Source: DATKIY01 sp963726755 (GTDB taxonomy: Bacteria; Actinomycetota; Actinomycetes; JAHEKZ01). Taken from it: 64,000 nt of DNA. The notes below the pieces were generated by a model, which was not told the origin of the DNA, made no database searches, and was given only the letters and a program-made list of their open reading frames with translations. This document shows, in pieces, positions 9,963 through 19,005 of the stretch (position 1 is its first letter; each line of letters starts with the position of its first letter). Location: contig CAVSDB010000001.1 of the NCBI GenBank assembly GCA_963726755.1, positions 620,001 through 684,000 on the forward strand, given 5' to 3'. Made by a program: the position numbers and the translations under genes.

Positions 9963-11084
9963 CCGACCGCAGCGCGGTCGTGGCTGAAGCGCGGCGAGTC
10001 GTCGTCAAGGTGGGGTCGACGTCGGTCGCGTCCGCCAAGGACGGCATCGACGACGTACGCATCGGTCGCCTGGTCGCGTCGTTTCAGACTGCACGCGACC
10101 GTGGCGTCGAGATCGTGCTGGTCTCGTCCGGCGCGATCGCCGCTGGCCTTGAGCCGCTCGGACTGACCAAGCGACCACGAGACCTCGCGACGCAGCAGGC
10201 GGCGGCCAGCGTCGGTCAGGGGCTGTTGGTACGCCACTACACCGAGGCGCTGGCGCAACGCGGCGTAACCGTCGGACAGGTACTACTGACAGCAGACGAC
10301 GTCGTGCGACGCTCGCATTACCGCAATGCCCAGCGCACGCTGTATCGGCTGCTCGACCTGGGTGTGTTGCCAGTCGTCAACGAGAACGACACCGTGGCCA
10401 CCGACGAGATCCGGTTTGGTGACAACGATCGGCTCGCGGCGTTGGTGGCTCATCTGGTGCACGCCGACCTCCTCGTATTGCTCTCGGACGTCGACGGTCT
10501 CTACGACTCCGACCCGAAACGGCGACGGCGCGACGCTGATCCCAGAGGTCCACACCGAAGCGGACCTGGCTGATGTTCGGCTGGGTAAGCGCGGGTCGGC
10601 GGGCGTCGGTACCGGTGGGATGATCACCAAGGTCGACGCCGCGCGGATCGCTACTGGTGCGGGCGTTCCCGTACTGGTGACCGCCGTCGACAAGATCGAA
10701 CCGGCGCTGGACGGTGATCCGGTGGGCACCTGGTTCTGGCCGACCGGCCGCAGGACCCCTACTCGGCTGCTCTGGCTGGCCCACGCAGCCCATCCACAGG
10801 GCAGCCTGGTGCTCGATGCAGGGGCGGTCCAGGCAGTCGTTGAGCGGCGCGCTTCGCTGCTGCCGGCGGGGATCACTTCCGTGCAGGGGAGTTTCGTCGC
10901 CGGAGATCCGGTGGACCTAGTTGACGAAAAGCACCACACGGTGGCCCGTGGTTTGGTCAACTTTGACGCATCGGAACTTCCTCCGCTGCTCGGTCGCTCC
11001 ACCAAGGAGCTCGCGGCATCCCTCGGGACCGCGTACGAGCGGGAGGTTGTTCACCGCGACGACTTGGTACTGGTGCAGGGGTAG
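9959..11084 (+). CDS. proB: Glutamate 5-kinase (frameshifted)
   Basis: First enzyme of proline synthesis: ATP-dependent phosphorylation of glutamate. The amino acid kinase domain has VVKVGSTSV, SSGAIAAG and VNENDTVATDEIRFGDND. A C-terminal PUA domain (about residues 275-370) starts near GSLVLDAGA. The frame shifts once at about 10518 (CCGAAACGGC, one base too many), between SDP and GDGATLIPEV. GTG 9959 overlaps the obg stop as GTGA and is a better start than the earlier in-frame codon at 9944. proA follows two genes later. Confidence 0.92.
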
Positions 11085-11106
11085 TCGACGACACCGGGGA
11101 GGCTTG

Positions 11107-11502
11107 ATGGCACGGAAGCCACCGTCGATCGATTTGGACGAACCGCGACACTGGCACGTCACGCTCACCCTCGCGGGTGCTGATGTACCCGAGGAAGACA
11201 TCCGCGAATCGCTCGAAAAACTCTCCGAACAGCATGCCTTCTTGTTGTCGGCGCGCTATGCCACCGATGCCGCCGAGGTGCGCTACTGGGACGAGGACGA
11301 AGACCTGCACGGCGCCGCGAAGCGTGCGCTGTCGTTGTGGAGCGACTACGCCGATCTGGCTTCGCTACCTCCATGGGAGGTCATTGGACTCGAGGTGGTC
11401 GACCGTGCGACGCATCAGGCGCGCACGCACCGGTTGCTTCGGTCGCGGCGGACAAGGGGACTCGAGTCGGTGGGCGGCGGCGGCCTCGTCCGACCGTTCT
11501 GA
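11107..11502 (+). CDS. Conserved hypothetical protein between proB and proA
   Basis: 131-residue acidic protein I do not recognise by function. Visible: start MARKPPSIDLDEPRHWHVTL, a WDEDEDLHGAAKRALSLWSDY segment, and a basic C-terminal tail (RLLRSRRTRG). No signal peptide or membrane segment. GGGGAGG lies about 5 bases before the ATG. Proteins of this size sit beside proA in other actinobacteria, so it is probably a genuine core gene. Confidence 0.7.
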   Translation: MARKPPSIDLDEPRHWHVTLTLAGADVPEEDIRESLEKLSEQHAFLLSARYATDAAEVRYWDEDEDLHGAAKRALSLWSDYADLASLPPWEVIGLEVVDRATHQARTHRLLRSRRTRGLESVGGGGLVRPF

Positions 11503-11523
11503 CCCCGCGATATCCTGGGCAGT

Positions 11524-12810
11524 ATGAGTACGCCACCCGACGTCGCATCTGATCGGGACGCCGTCCTCGACGTTGCCCGTCGTGCTCGCGCCGCCTCCGT
11601 CCTACTGTCGCCGCTTCCGCGAGCCCCTAAGGACGCCGCCATCCTCGCGATGGCCGATGCGCTGCAGGCTCAAACCGACGACATCCTTCGGGCCAATGCG
11701 CTCGACGTCTCGCGTGCTACAGCTGCTGGAACTGCCGAAGGTCTCATCGACCGCCTGACGTTGACGCGCGAGCGGCTGGCTGACATCGCGGACGCACTGC
11801 GCCACGTCGCAACGCTGCCGGATCCGGTCGGCGAAGTGATCCGGGGGTTCACGCTGCCGAACGGCTTGCAGGTACAGCAGTTGCGGGTTCCGTTGGGTGT
11901 TGTCGGGATCATCTATGAAGCGCGTCCAAACGTCACGGTCGATGCGGCGGGCCTCGGTCTGAAGTCAGGCAACGCGGTGTTGCTTCGCGGTTCGTCGTCG
12001 GCGTACGACTCCAACAGCGCACTCGTGACCGTCATGCAAGAAGCACTTGAGTCGGCAGGGCTGCCGTCCGACGCAGTGCAACTGGTGCCGGGGACAACGC
12101 ACGAGTCGGCCAAGCACCTGATGAATGCTCGTGGGTTGGTCGACGTTTTGATTCCGCGCGGTGGTGCCGGATTGATCCGGTCGGTCGTCGAGGAGTCGTC
12201 TGTTCCCGTGATCGAAACCGGTGTCGGCAATTGCCACGTCTACATCGATGCGGCGGCCGACGTCGACAAGGCAGTCCGGTTGCTCATCAACTCCAAGACC
12301 CAGCGCACCAGCGTGTGCAATGCTGCCGAGACGTTCCTGGTGCACCAAGACATCGCGGACGCATTCCTGCCGGCGGGACTGGCTGCCTTGAAGCAAGCGG
12401 GCGTCACCGTTCACGGCGACGTCGCGATGGGGGAGGCAGCCGAAGCAGCAGGCATCGCTTTCGAGCCGGCCACCGACCGGGACTGGGCCGACGAGTACTA
12501 CTCGCTGGATATCGCTGGTGCCGTCGTGCCGTCGCTCGATGCAGCCCTTGAGCACATCAGGCGCTGGTCGACCGGTCACACCGAGGCGATCGTCACTGAG
12601 GATCTTGGTGCCGCTCGGACTTTCGTGGCCCAGGTGGACGCCGCCGCGGTCATGGTGAACGCCTCGACCCGGTTCACCGACGGTGGGGAGTTCGGGTTCG
12701 GGGCCGAGATCGGCATCTCAACCCAGAAGCTGCACGCCAGGGGGCCAATGGGTCTGGCCGAACTCACCTCGACGAAATACGTGGTCACCGGCGACGGGCA
12801 TACCCGATGA
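11524..12810 (+). CDS. proA: Gamma-glutamyl phosphate reductase
   Basis: 428-residue NADPH-dependent enzyme, second step of proline synthesis, reducing glutamyl 5-phosphate to the semialdehyde. It has the aldehyde dehydrogenase fold with PLGVVGIIYEARPNVT, RGSSSAYDSN and the catalytic cysteine in TQRTSVCNAAE. The C-terminal FGFGAEIGISTQKLHARGPMGL block is diagnostic. Full family length, no interruptions. Confidence 0.97.
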   Translation: MSTPPDVASDRDAVLDVARRARAASVLLSPLPRAPKDAAILAMADALQAQTDDILRANALDVSRATAAGTAEGLIDRLTLTRERLADIADALRHVATLPDPVGEVIRGFTLPNGLQVQQLRVPLGVVGIIYEARPNVTVDAAGLGLKSGNAVLLRGSSSAYDSNSALVTVMQEALESAGLPSDAVQLVPGTTHESAKHLMNARGLVDVLIPRGGAGLIRSVVEESSVPVIETGVGNCHVYIDAAADVDKAVRLLINSKTQRTSVCNAAETFLVHQDIADAFLPAGLAALKQAGVTVHGDVAMGEAAEAAGIAFEPATDRDWADEYYSLDIAGAVVPSLDAALEHIRRWSTGHTEAIVTEDLGAARTFVAQVDAAAVMVNASTRFTDGGEFGFGAEIGISTQKLHARGPMGLAELTSTKYVVTGDGHTR

Positions 12811-12838
12811 CCGCCGGAGTATCGGTAGGATCAGCCCC

Positions 12839-12982
12839 ATGCTGCTTCTGACGCTTTTGACCGAGACTCCGGTCAAGGAGGAGGTCTCGGCGCTGCCGCA
12901 GGCTCTCTCCTTCGCCATCGGCGCGTTCGCAACCTTCAGCATTTTGCTGTTCGCGGTTACTCGCCTGAACCCCGACCGCTGA
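12839..12982 (+). CDS. Small single-span membrane protein
   Basis: 47 residues: a short acidic N-terminus (LLTETPVKEEV), one hydrophobic segment (residues about 22-40, ALSFAIGAFATFSILLFAV) and a basic end (RLNPDR). Short membrane proteins of this design occur just before nadD in many actinobacteria. Function unknown. Confidence 0.6.
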   Translation: MLLLTLLTETPVKEEVSALPQALSFAIGAFATFSILLFAVTRLNPDR

Positions 12983-13016
12983 GTCGGTTATTGCCCTGCC
13001 ACCAGTGACACCACCG

Positions 13017-13610
13017 ATGAGTCGAGTGGGAGTAATGGGCGGCACCTTCGACCCCATCCACCACGGACACCTGGTTGCCGCCAGCGAGGTCGCAGCCCGC
13101 TTCGATCTTGATGAGGTCGTGTTCGTTCCGACTGGGCAGCCGTGGCAGAAGGCGGACCGCGAAGTGACGGCGGCCGAGGATCGCTATCTGATGGCCGTCA
13201 TCGCGACCGCATCGAACCCGCGGTTCAGCGTCAGCCGAGTCGACATCGATCGTTCCGGGCCGACGTACACCATCGACACCCTCCGCGAGCTGCGCGAAGC
13301 GTTTGGCGAGGACAGCGAGTTGTACTTCATCACCGGTGCCGACGCACTGAACCAGATCTTGTCCTGGCGCGAGGTCAACGAGTTGTTTGATCTTGCCCAC
13401 TTCGTCGGGGTCAACCGCCCAGGGCACGTTTTAACTACAGCCGACCTGCCTGAGGGTCGAGTCAGCCTTGTGGACGTTCCTGCAATGGCAATCTCGTCGA
13501 CCGAGGTCCGTGCCCGGGTGAGCGCGGACCGTCCGGTCTGGTACCTGGTGCCCGATGGGATCGTGCAATACATCGCCAAGCGCGACCTGTATCGGACGGC
13601 GGTCGCATGA
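13017..13610 (+). CDS. nadD: Nicotinate-nucleotide adenylyltransferase
   Basis: 197-residue enzyme converting nicotinate mononucleotide and ATP to deamido-NAD. The nucleotidyltransferase motif GGTFDPIHHGHL is at residues 7-18, and ISSTEVRARV near the C-terminus is the second ATP-binding motif. ATG 13017 gives the usual short N-terminus; an in-frame GTG 12 bases upstream is possible, and neither has a clear ribosome binding site. The stop overlaps the next ATG (GCATGA). Confidence 0.95.
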   Translation: MSRVGVMGGTFDPIHHGHLVAASEVAARFDLDEVVFVPTGQPWQKADREVTAAEDRYLMAVIATASNPRFSVSRVDIDRSGPTYTIDTLRELREAFGEDSELYFITGADALNQILSWREVNELFDLAHFVGVNRPGHVLTTADLPEGRVSLVDVPAMAISSTEVRARVSADRPVWYLVPDGIVQYIAKRDLYRTAVA

Positions 13611-15022
13611 CCGGCAAACGTCGCGCGGGACGTACCGACAAGCCGTCCAGCCCGCAGACTCCTCAGACCCCGCCGCCCAAGCCCGAGGGTCTAGGTGCGG
13701 CGACGGTCACGCCCTCTGGACGCCGCGCGCAGAAGTCCCGATCGAAGCCGCCGCCCGAGCCGCCCAAGCAACCGCCAGCTCCCACCCCTCCGCAGAAGAC
13801 CGCGGCGTCAACAATTGCCCCAGTGTCGGGTTCGCGGACCACTCGCCGGGCGGTTCGCGAACAGGAACAGAAGAATCGCAATCGACGCACTCAGGTCGTT
13901 GTTGCCATCGTCGTGGTGGCAGCAATCGTCGGGGGTTTGTTGTTCTGGTGGCTGACGAAAGGTGACAACGCAGCACCGTCAACGACGCCAACCGGCCGAA
14001 CCGCGCACTCGGTGACGATGACGCTCGCCCAGTCGGGACAGACAGCGACGTCCGGCGTTCTGCTCGTCGCCGATGCGACCGAGCAAAGTGCCGACGGTGT
14101 CTTGATCCCGTCGAATGTGTACGTAACCGGGCCGGTACCTGACGGCGTGCCGTTTGGCGAGACAGTCCTCCTGGCTTCGGTCGACGCACCTGGAATGTCG
14201 TTGGCCACCACCCTTGACGTGATCGTCGATGGCACGTGGCAGTTGTCACCGGACCAGTTGGCGGCACTCGTCGATTCGGTCGATGGTGTTCTCGTCAACG
14301 TCGATACCAACGTGATCGTGGACAAGAAGATCCTGATCTCTGCCGGGGATGGGCTGTTGTTGAACGGCAAGCAAGCCGCTGAGTTCGCGCAGTACAAAGC
14401 TCCTGGCGAACCTGAGGAATCACGGCTGGCCCGCTTCAGTCAGGTCGTCGATCAGTTGATCCGCCGACTGCCGGATTCTGCCGACTCGGTGACCACGATG
14501 CTTGAGCAAGACAAGGCCACCGACCTGCTGACGGGTCCACCTGAAGATCTCTCGGATTTCCTCGTGACGTTCGGAGAAGTCGCCCGAAGTGGTGATGCCG
14601 GCTTCGAGACGCTGCCGACCTCACCGCTGCCGCTCATCAAGGGTCCTGACGCATCCGTCCCCGATGATGACGCGGTCCAACAACTACGCGCCAGCACGCT
14701 GTCCGGAATCGTTCCCGCAGGCGTATCTGGCCAGCAGATCACCGTTCTCGTGCAGAACGGCGTGGGAACGCAAGATATCGAACAGGTCGCGGCCAAGCAG
14801 TTGGCGAACGCCGGCTACGAGTTCCGCAATGGCGGCAATGCCAGCCACTTCGGCTACGAGAAGTCGATCGTGGTCATTCCAGACACCACCGAGGCGTCGA
14901 TCGCGGTGGGGAACTCGGTCGCCGATGCTCTCGGACTGCCGGCGTCGTCAGTCAGGGTGACCAACCAGGGGTCTGCGATGGCCGATGTCATCGTGATCTT
15001 GGGCGGGGACTACAAGCCGTGA
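13607..15022 (+). CDS. LytR family protein with LytR C-terminal domain
   Basis: 471-residue membrane-anchored protein. A proline- and lysine-rich cytoplasmic N-terminus (1-95) precedes one transmembrane helix (VVVAIVVVAAIVGGLLFWW). An LCP-like region follows (residues about 130-330), ending in an R-rich segment (EESRLARFSQVVDQLIRRLP). The LytR_C domain (about 385-471) starts ITVLVQNGVG. LCP proteins transfer glycopolymers to peptidoglycan. The LCP region looks diverged, so enzymatic activity is uncertain. This gene sits between nadD and rsfS in Streptomyces as well. Confidence 0.8.
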   Translation: MTGKRRAGRTDKPSSPQTPQTPPPKPEGLGAATVTPSGRRAQKSRSKPPPEPPKQPPAPTPPQKTAASTIAPVSGSRTTRRAVREQEQKNRNRRTQVVVAIVVVAAIVGGLLFWWLTKGDNAAPSTTPTGRTAHSVTMTLAQSGQTATSGVLLVADATEQSADGVLIPSNVYVTGPVPDGVPFGETVLLASVDAPGMSLATTLDVIVDGTWQLSPDQLAALVDSVDGVLVNVDTNVIVDKKILISAGDGLLLNGKQAAEFAQYKAPGEPEESRLARFSQVVDQLIRRLPDSADSVTTMLEQDKATDLLTGPPEDLSDFLVTFGEVARSGDAGFETLPTSPLPLIKGPDASVPDDDAVQQLRASTLSGIVPAGVSGQQITVLVQNGVGTQDIEQVAAKQLANAGYEFRNGGNASHFGYEKSIVVIPDTTEASIAVGNSVADALGLPASSVRVTNQGSAMADVIVILGGDYKP

Positions 15023-15079
15023 GAGGCTTCAGGTAGCCGGTACTTCCGAGTTACCGAACCACCGCGTCAAGGGAGTTGA

Positions 15080-15466
15080 GTGACTGCCACCGCTGAGTCT
15101 GTGACCTGGGCACAGGCAGCCGCAGCTGCGGCCGCCGACAAGTTGGCCGAGGATCTCATCGGGTTCGACGTCAGTGACCAGTTGTCGATCGCGGACATCT
15201 TCCTGCTCTGTTCAGCGCCCAATGATCGACAGGTCAAGGCGATCGTCGATGCCGTCGAGGAGCGACTCCGCGACTTCAGTGCCAAGCCAGTTCACCGCGA
15301 GGGCGAGCGCGAGTACCGCTGGGTACTGCTGGACTACATTGACCTGGTCGTCCACGTCCAGCACACCGAGGAGCGTGAATACTACGCCCTCGAACGGCTG
15401 TGGCGCGATTGCCCAACCGTGGATCTTGCGCTCGATCAAGAGGCGCTGACGAAGGTGCGATCCTGA
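15080..15466 (+). CDS. rsfS: Ribosomal silencing factor RsfS
   Basis: 128-residue Iojap/DUF143 protein that binds L14 and blocks subunit joining under nutrient limitation. Family core: ADIFLLCSAPNDRQVKAIVDAVEERL and EYRWVLLDYIDLVVHVQ. GTG start with GGGAG 5 bases upstream. Follows nadD and LytR as is usual in actinobacteria. Confidence 0.94.
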   Translation: MTATAESVTWAQAAAAAAADKLAEDLIGFDVSDQLSIADIFLLCSAPNDRQVKAIVDAVEERLRDFSAKPVHREGEREYRWVLLDYIDLVVHVQHTEEREYYALERLWRDCPTVDLALDQEALTKVRS

Positions 15467-16095
15467 CCGGTCCCCGTCTGGTGCTGCTGCGACACGGTCG
15501 CACCGCCTGGAACCTTGAGCGTCGCTTTCAAGGTCAAACAGATGTTCCGCTGGACGACGTCGGCCTTGCGCAGGCCGCAGTCGCGGCGCGACACCTCGCA
15601 CAGTTACGTCCGCAGCGGATCGTCTCCTCTGACTTATCGCGTGCGGCTGACACAGCGCGGGCGCTCGCCGAAGCGTCTGGTGTGACCGTCGACTTCGATC
15701 CAGGACTGCGAGAGATGGATGGCGGAACGTGGGAGGGCGTGAGCGGCGTCGATCTGGTTGACGATCCGAACTACCTCGCGTGGTCGCGTGGCGAGGACGT
15801 TGCGGCCGGGGGAGCGGAGAGCCGCCTCGATGTCGCGGCGCGGGCGATGGTCGTCGTCGAACGCGTCGTAGCTGATACCGAACCCGACGAATTAGCGGTT
15901 CTCGTCACGCACGGTGGCACCATTCGCGGCATCCTCGGTAGTGCACTGCAACTGCCGTACGAACACTGGCGAGTTCTGGGCGGTCTGGCGAACTGCTGCT
16001 GGTCGATCATCGAGCAGAGCCACTCCGGTGGCTGGCGATTGACTGAGCACAACGCCGGCAGCCTTCCGGAGACCGTCATGGGGGACGACCTCTAG
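15463..16095 (+). CDS. Histidine phosphatase family protein (phosphoglycerate mutase-like; possible GpgP)
   Basis: About 210 residues. LLRHGRTAWN carries the phosphorylated histidine, LREMDGGTWEG the catalytic glutamate, and VLVTHGGTIRG the second histidine. In Mycobacterium the gene in this position is glucosyl-3-phosphoglycerate phosphatase; that role is only inferred. No ATG or GTG sits where the fold needs to begin. The best start is CTG 15463, which overlaps the rsfS stop as CTGA and has GAAGG (15451-15455) seven bases upstream. GTG 15481 would cut into the first strand. Confidence 0.85.
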   Translation: MTGPRLVLLRHGRTAWNLERRFQGQTDVPLDDVGLAQAAVAARHLAQLRPQRIVSSDLSRAADTARALAEASGVTVDFDPGLREMDGGTWEGVSGVDLVDDPNYLAWSRGEDVAAGGAESRLDVAARAMVVVERVVADTEPDELAVLVTHGGTIRGILGSALQLPYEHWRVLGGLANCCWSIIEQSHSGGWRLTEHNAGSLPETVMGDDL

Positions 16096-16150
16096 CGGCA
16101 GGCGATTTTTCTACCGGCCGCTTCGACAGGTACCCTGGGCACCGTTCATT

Positions 16151-16223
16151 GGGGCTATGGCGCAGTTGGTAGCGCGTCTGCATGGCATGCAGAAGGTCCG
16201 GGGTTCGAATCCCCGTAGCTCCA
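16151..16223 (+). tRNA. tRNA-Ala (anticodon GGC)
   Basis: 73-nt cloverleaf. Acceptor GGGGCTA pairs with TAGCTCC (one G-U). The anticodon stem TCTGC/GCAGA carries loop ATGGCAT, giving anticodon GGC. The T arm is CCGGG-GTTCGAAT-CCCCG-like with canonical TTCGAAT. Discriminator A; CCA is not encoded. Confidence 0.97.
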
Positions 16224-16270
16224 CCCTTGGAAACGCACAGCACGTTCCGTTCATGTGGCCTGGTACTGAG

Positions 16271-16328
16271 TGGTTACTTCCATGCATTTTGCTGTCATTT
16301 GTGGGCTGGAAATGCATGGAAGTAACCA
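16271..16328. repeat. Perfect 19-bp inverted repeat downstream of tRNA-Ala
   Basis: Arms 16271-16289 and 16310-16328 are exact reverse complements, with a 20-base loop. The arms are AT-richer than the surroundings and contain ATGCAT. It could fold into a long hairpin that ends the tRNA transcript, though no T tract follows, or be a remnant of a small repeat element next to a tRNA gene. Confidence 0.75.
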
Positions 16329-16356
16329 GTCAACTTCAGTTCGGTAGATTCGGCAG

Positions 16357-17649
16357 ATGACTGCTTCGGCTGCCAGCAATAGTCCCGATCGCTACAGCGC
16401 TGTTGCCTTTGCCGGGGTCGTCGGTGCAATCGCGGGAGCGAGTTTGGTCAGTCGTCGTGGCGTTCGCGCTGCCACGCTTGGTGCAATCGTGGGGGCTGTC
16501 GGTCTGGGGACCTCCGAAGCGATTGCCCGCGCGACGCAAGGACCCAACGAGATCCCCGCCTTGTGGCAACGCATCGCATTCAGCGGCGCGTTGGCCGCAC
16601 CGGTGGGGTGGCTGGCCGATCGGTTCCTTCACCCAGGTCCGGTTCCCGTCGGTCTGGTGAGTGGGTCGGTCGCAGGCGCGCTGGGGTTGCGCCCGCAGAA
16701 GGTGGCGATGGGGCCAGTGACCGGCGCCGTCGTGGGTGGAGCGTTTGCAGCCGGGGGACGCCGTCCACCTGCGTCGCTCGTCGCGGCGACCACTGTGGTT
16801 GCGCAACGGACACTTTCGGCCATGCTGTTCCGCGATGCACAGATCAGCGTGCTGGCAGACAGCGTCCCGGCCGCCGACTTCCCGTTCGTCGTGCCGCTGC
16901 CAGCAAAGTCGCGATACGTCGGAACCGACTACGTGCGCGACTTGGCCGAGTCGATTGGCGGCACGTACGTAGGCGACGCACCCGACATGGGGATCGTCGA
17001 GTCACTGGACGCACTCGCCGGACCGGACTTCGATCCGAACGCGGTGGACCCACGTATCCGCGAGTTCTACGAACACACGACCCGGTTCTCGCTCGACATC
17101 GTCCCGGAATGGCGATTGTGGGTCCGTCCTGGCTACTTGCTCTACCGGACGCTCGTGGCACGTCCCCTCGGGCAGGCAAGCGTGCCGATGAATCAGCGCG
17201 AGGCGCAGCGGGGGATGCGCAGCCGAATCGACACGATGACGAAGCCAGGTGAGGGCGGCGTAGCTGTGCGCGGCTGGATCCGCTCGTTCGCCGACAACGA
17301 TGAGCCGATCTACGTAGGTATTTACACGACGTACCGACGTAACGGTCGTGGTTACGTCAGTGTCGGATTCCCGCTGCCGCAGGCGAGCTTCACCGCGACG
17401 CTGTTGCCCCAACTTCGCGCCGATGGCGGACTGACGTTGACGAGCATGGGGGTCGACGACCAGATCGGTCACTACCTGACGTACATCGACCCCTCGACCG
17501 AGGACCTGACCGCCCTCGCCGTCCACGGCTTTGCTGAGCACCTGGACGTCTTTGTCGACGAAGGCGAGCTTCGCGCCGAGCACGCCTTCTGGGTATTCGG
17601 CTTCCCCTTCCTCGTCCTGCACTACAAGATCACCCGTAAGCCCAGCTGA
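16357..17649 (+). CDS. Conserved actinobacterial membrane protein of unknown function
   Basis: 430 residues. The N-terminal third is glycine/alanine-rich and hydrophobic, with about four membrane-like segments (AVAFAGVVGAIAGAS; ATLGAIVGAVGLG; GLVSGSVAGALGL; AVVGGAFAAGG). The C-terminal part is soluble in character, with LPAKSRYVGTDYVRD, YEHTTRFSLDIVPEWRLWVRP and a C-terminal FWVFGFPFLVLHYKI strand. I recall similar proteins in Mycobacteriales, without a known role. No catalytic motif is recognised. Confidence 0.65.
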   Translation: MTASAASNSPDRYSAVAFAGVVGAIAGASLVSRRGVRAATLGAIVGAVGLGTSEAIARATQGPNEIPALWQRIAFSGALAAPVGWLADRFLHPGPVPVGLVSGSVAGALGLRPQKVAMGPVTGAVVGGAFAAGGRRPPASLVAATTVVAQRTLSAMLFRDAQISVLADSVPAADFPFVVPLPAKSRYVGTDYVRDLAESIGGTYVGDAPDMGIVESLDALAGPDFDPNAVDPRIREFYEHTTRFSLDIVPEWRLWVRPGYLLYRTLVARPLGQASVPMNQREAQRGMRSRIDTMTKPGEGGVAVRGWIRSFADNDEPIYVGIYTTYRRNGRGYVSVGFPLPQASFTATLLPQLRADGGLTLTSMGVDDQIGHYLTYIDPSTEDLTALAVHGFAEHLDVFVDEGELRAEHAFWVFGFPFLVLHYKITRKPS

Positions 17650-17652
17650 CTT

Positions 17653-17725
17653 CGCCGAGCGATGGCGCACCGGCATTCCACGAGCGAAAACTGGTCTCAA
17701 AACGCCGGGCTGCCATCGCTCGGCG
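17653..17725. terminator. 14-bp inverted repeat hairpin after the membrane protein gene
   Basis: CGCCGAGCGATGGC (17653-17666) and its exact complement GCCATCGCTCGGCG (17712-17725) flank a 45-base loop that holds a smaller nested CCGGC/GCCGG pair. It starts 4 bases after the stop, so it is probably a terminator or an mRNA 3'-end structure. No T tract. Confidence 0.5.
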
Positions 17726-17844
17726 TAACAGACCGTGCTGCTTGGGCTCAGAGTCCAAGATCATTTCGGACCAGACCAGCCATTTGGGTGCTGATCTGAG
17801 ATAGGGGTCGCGCCGACCTATGGGTTTAGGTCAAGGTGTCCTTA

Positions 17845-18945
17845 ATGCCTGACGACATTTCACTCGTGGCCCGGGCTGACATGCCCCAACCGATCGGTCG
17901 CGCCCATGACGGCGCCGCTCGGTCGATTCTGGTTGCCGTCTGCGGCTTTACTGCCCTGAGTTCGGCCGGTGCCGCAATCGTTGCTGCGATGGCCGACGAC
18001 GTCTCTGTCGCCATCGGTGCCGCTGTCGCAGCCGGGTTGCTTTGCGGACTCGCGGTCGGAACGTGGTGGCGTCGTCCGACCGGCGCGGTTTTTGACGCCA
18101 TCGCCGTCGTAGTCACCGTTCTCATCGGATCCGTTGGCGTTGCCGGAATCGTGCTGACGGATCGCGTCGACTGGTCGCTGGCGATCCTGGTCGCACTCGT
18201 GGCAGCTGGGACAACGCTCATCACGCTTCGTTGGTTCGTGGCTGCTGTTTACACAGTCTGGGTGGGCTGGCTTGCCGGACTCGCGGCAGCAGACCTTACG
18301 AGTTGGCCGACCGGCTGGCTCATCGCAGGCGCTGCCATCAGCGCCATGGGAGCAGTCAGCAGTCTGAGCCGGCGCAACTTGGTCGCCGAGTTGGACGAAA
18401 TTGCCGCTAGCGCACAGCAAGCGGCGGTACGCGACCCGCTCACCGGATTGGTCAATCGCAGCGGACTGTCACTCCTCGGTCAGCAAATGGTCGAGGTTGC
18501 GCGACGTACCGGGGACGCCCTCCACTGCATCTATGTCGACATCGATCAACTACGTCACGTTAACGAGGTGTCAGGGGAGGAGGCCGGTGACGACGTCGTC
18601 GTTTCGGTCTCAGATGCCCTCCGCTCGATCACCCGAGGCACAGACATCGTCGCCCGGTGGGGAGGCGACGAGTTCTGTGTCATCGGCCCAGGACCGGGGA
18701 TGTCACCGGTCGAGCTCGAACGAAGATTACGAGAGCGAATCCTGCTCAGCCCACCGGTACCCGTCGACGTCTGGGACCCCAAGGTCTGTGCCGGGGGAGC
18801 CATGCTCGCCCCCTGGGACAGCGGCAATCTCGACACCTTGCTCGGCAAGGCCGACCAGGAGATGTACCTACGTCGGGCGCTGCGGCGCGGTGGTCCTCGC
18901 GCGCGCACCATCACGCCGTCTAACGACACAACGCCCTCGAACTAG
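17845..18945 (+). CDS. Membrane-bound diguanylate cyclase (GGDEF)
   Basis: 366 residues. About six transmembrane segments (residues 25-175) precede a short linker and a GGDEF domain beginning RDPLTGLVNRSGL. The active-site motif GGDEF is intact. RGTD, five residues upstream of it, is the RxxD inhibitory site for c-di-GMP feedback. The predicted role is synthesis of c-di-GMP from two GTP. No EAL domain is present. ATG 17845 is preferred because AAGG lies 8 bases upstream; an in-frame GTG is at 17836. Confidence 0.9.
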   Translation: MPDDISLVARADMPQPIGRAHDGAARSILVAVCGFTALSSAGAAIVAAMADDVSVAIGAAVAAGLLCGLAVGTWWRRPTGAVFDAIAVVVTVLIGSVGVAGIVLTDRVDWSLAILVALVAAGTTLITLRWFVAAVYTVWVGWLAGLAAADLTSWPTGWLIAGAAISAMGAVSSLSRRNLVAELDEIAASAQQAAVRDPLTGLVNRSGLSLLGQQMVEVARRTGDALHCIYVDIDQLRHVNEVSGEEAGDDVVVSVSDALRSITRGTDIVARWGGDEFCVIGPGPGMSPVELERRLRERILLSPPVPVDVWDPKVCAGGAMLAPWDSGNLDTLLGKADQEMYLRRALRRGGPRARTITPSNDTTPSN

Positions 18946-19005
18946 CGGCTCCCGCGCGAAGGCCAACCCGGCGCATTGCGGGGCCGGTAGGTAATCTTCA
19001 CTTCT

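Noticed and set aside
16151..16328. tRNA-anchored integrated element
   Set aside because: No integrase gene or duplicated tRNA 3' end was found downstream; only the isolated inverted repeat remains.
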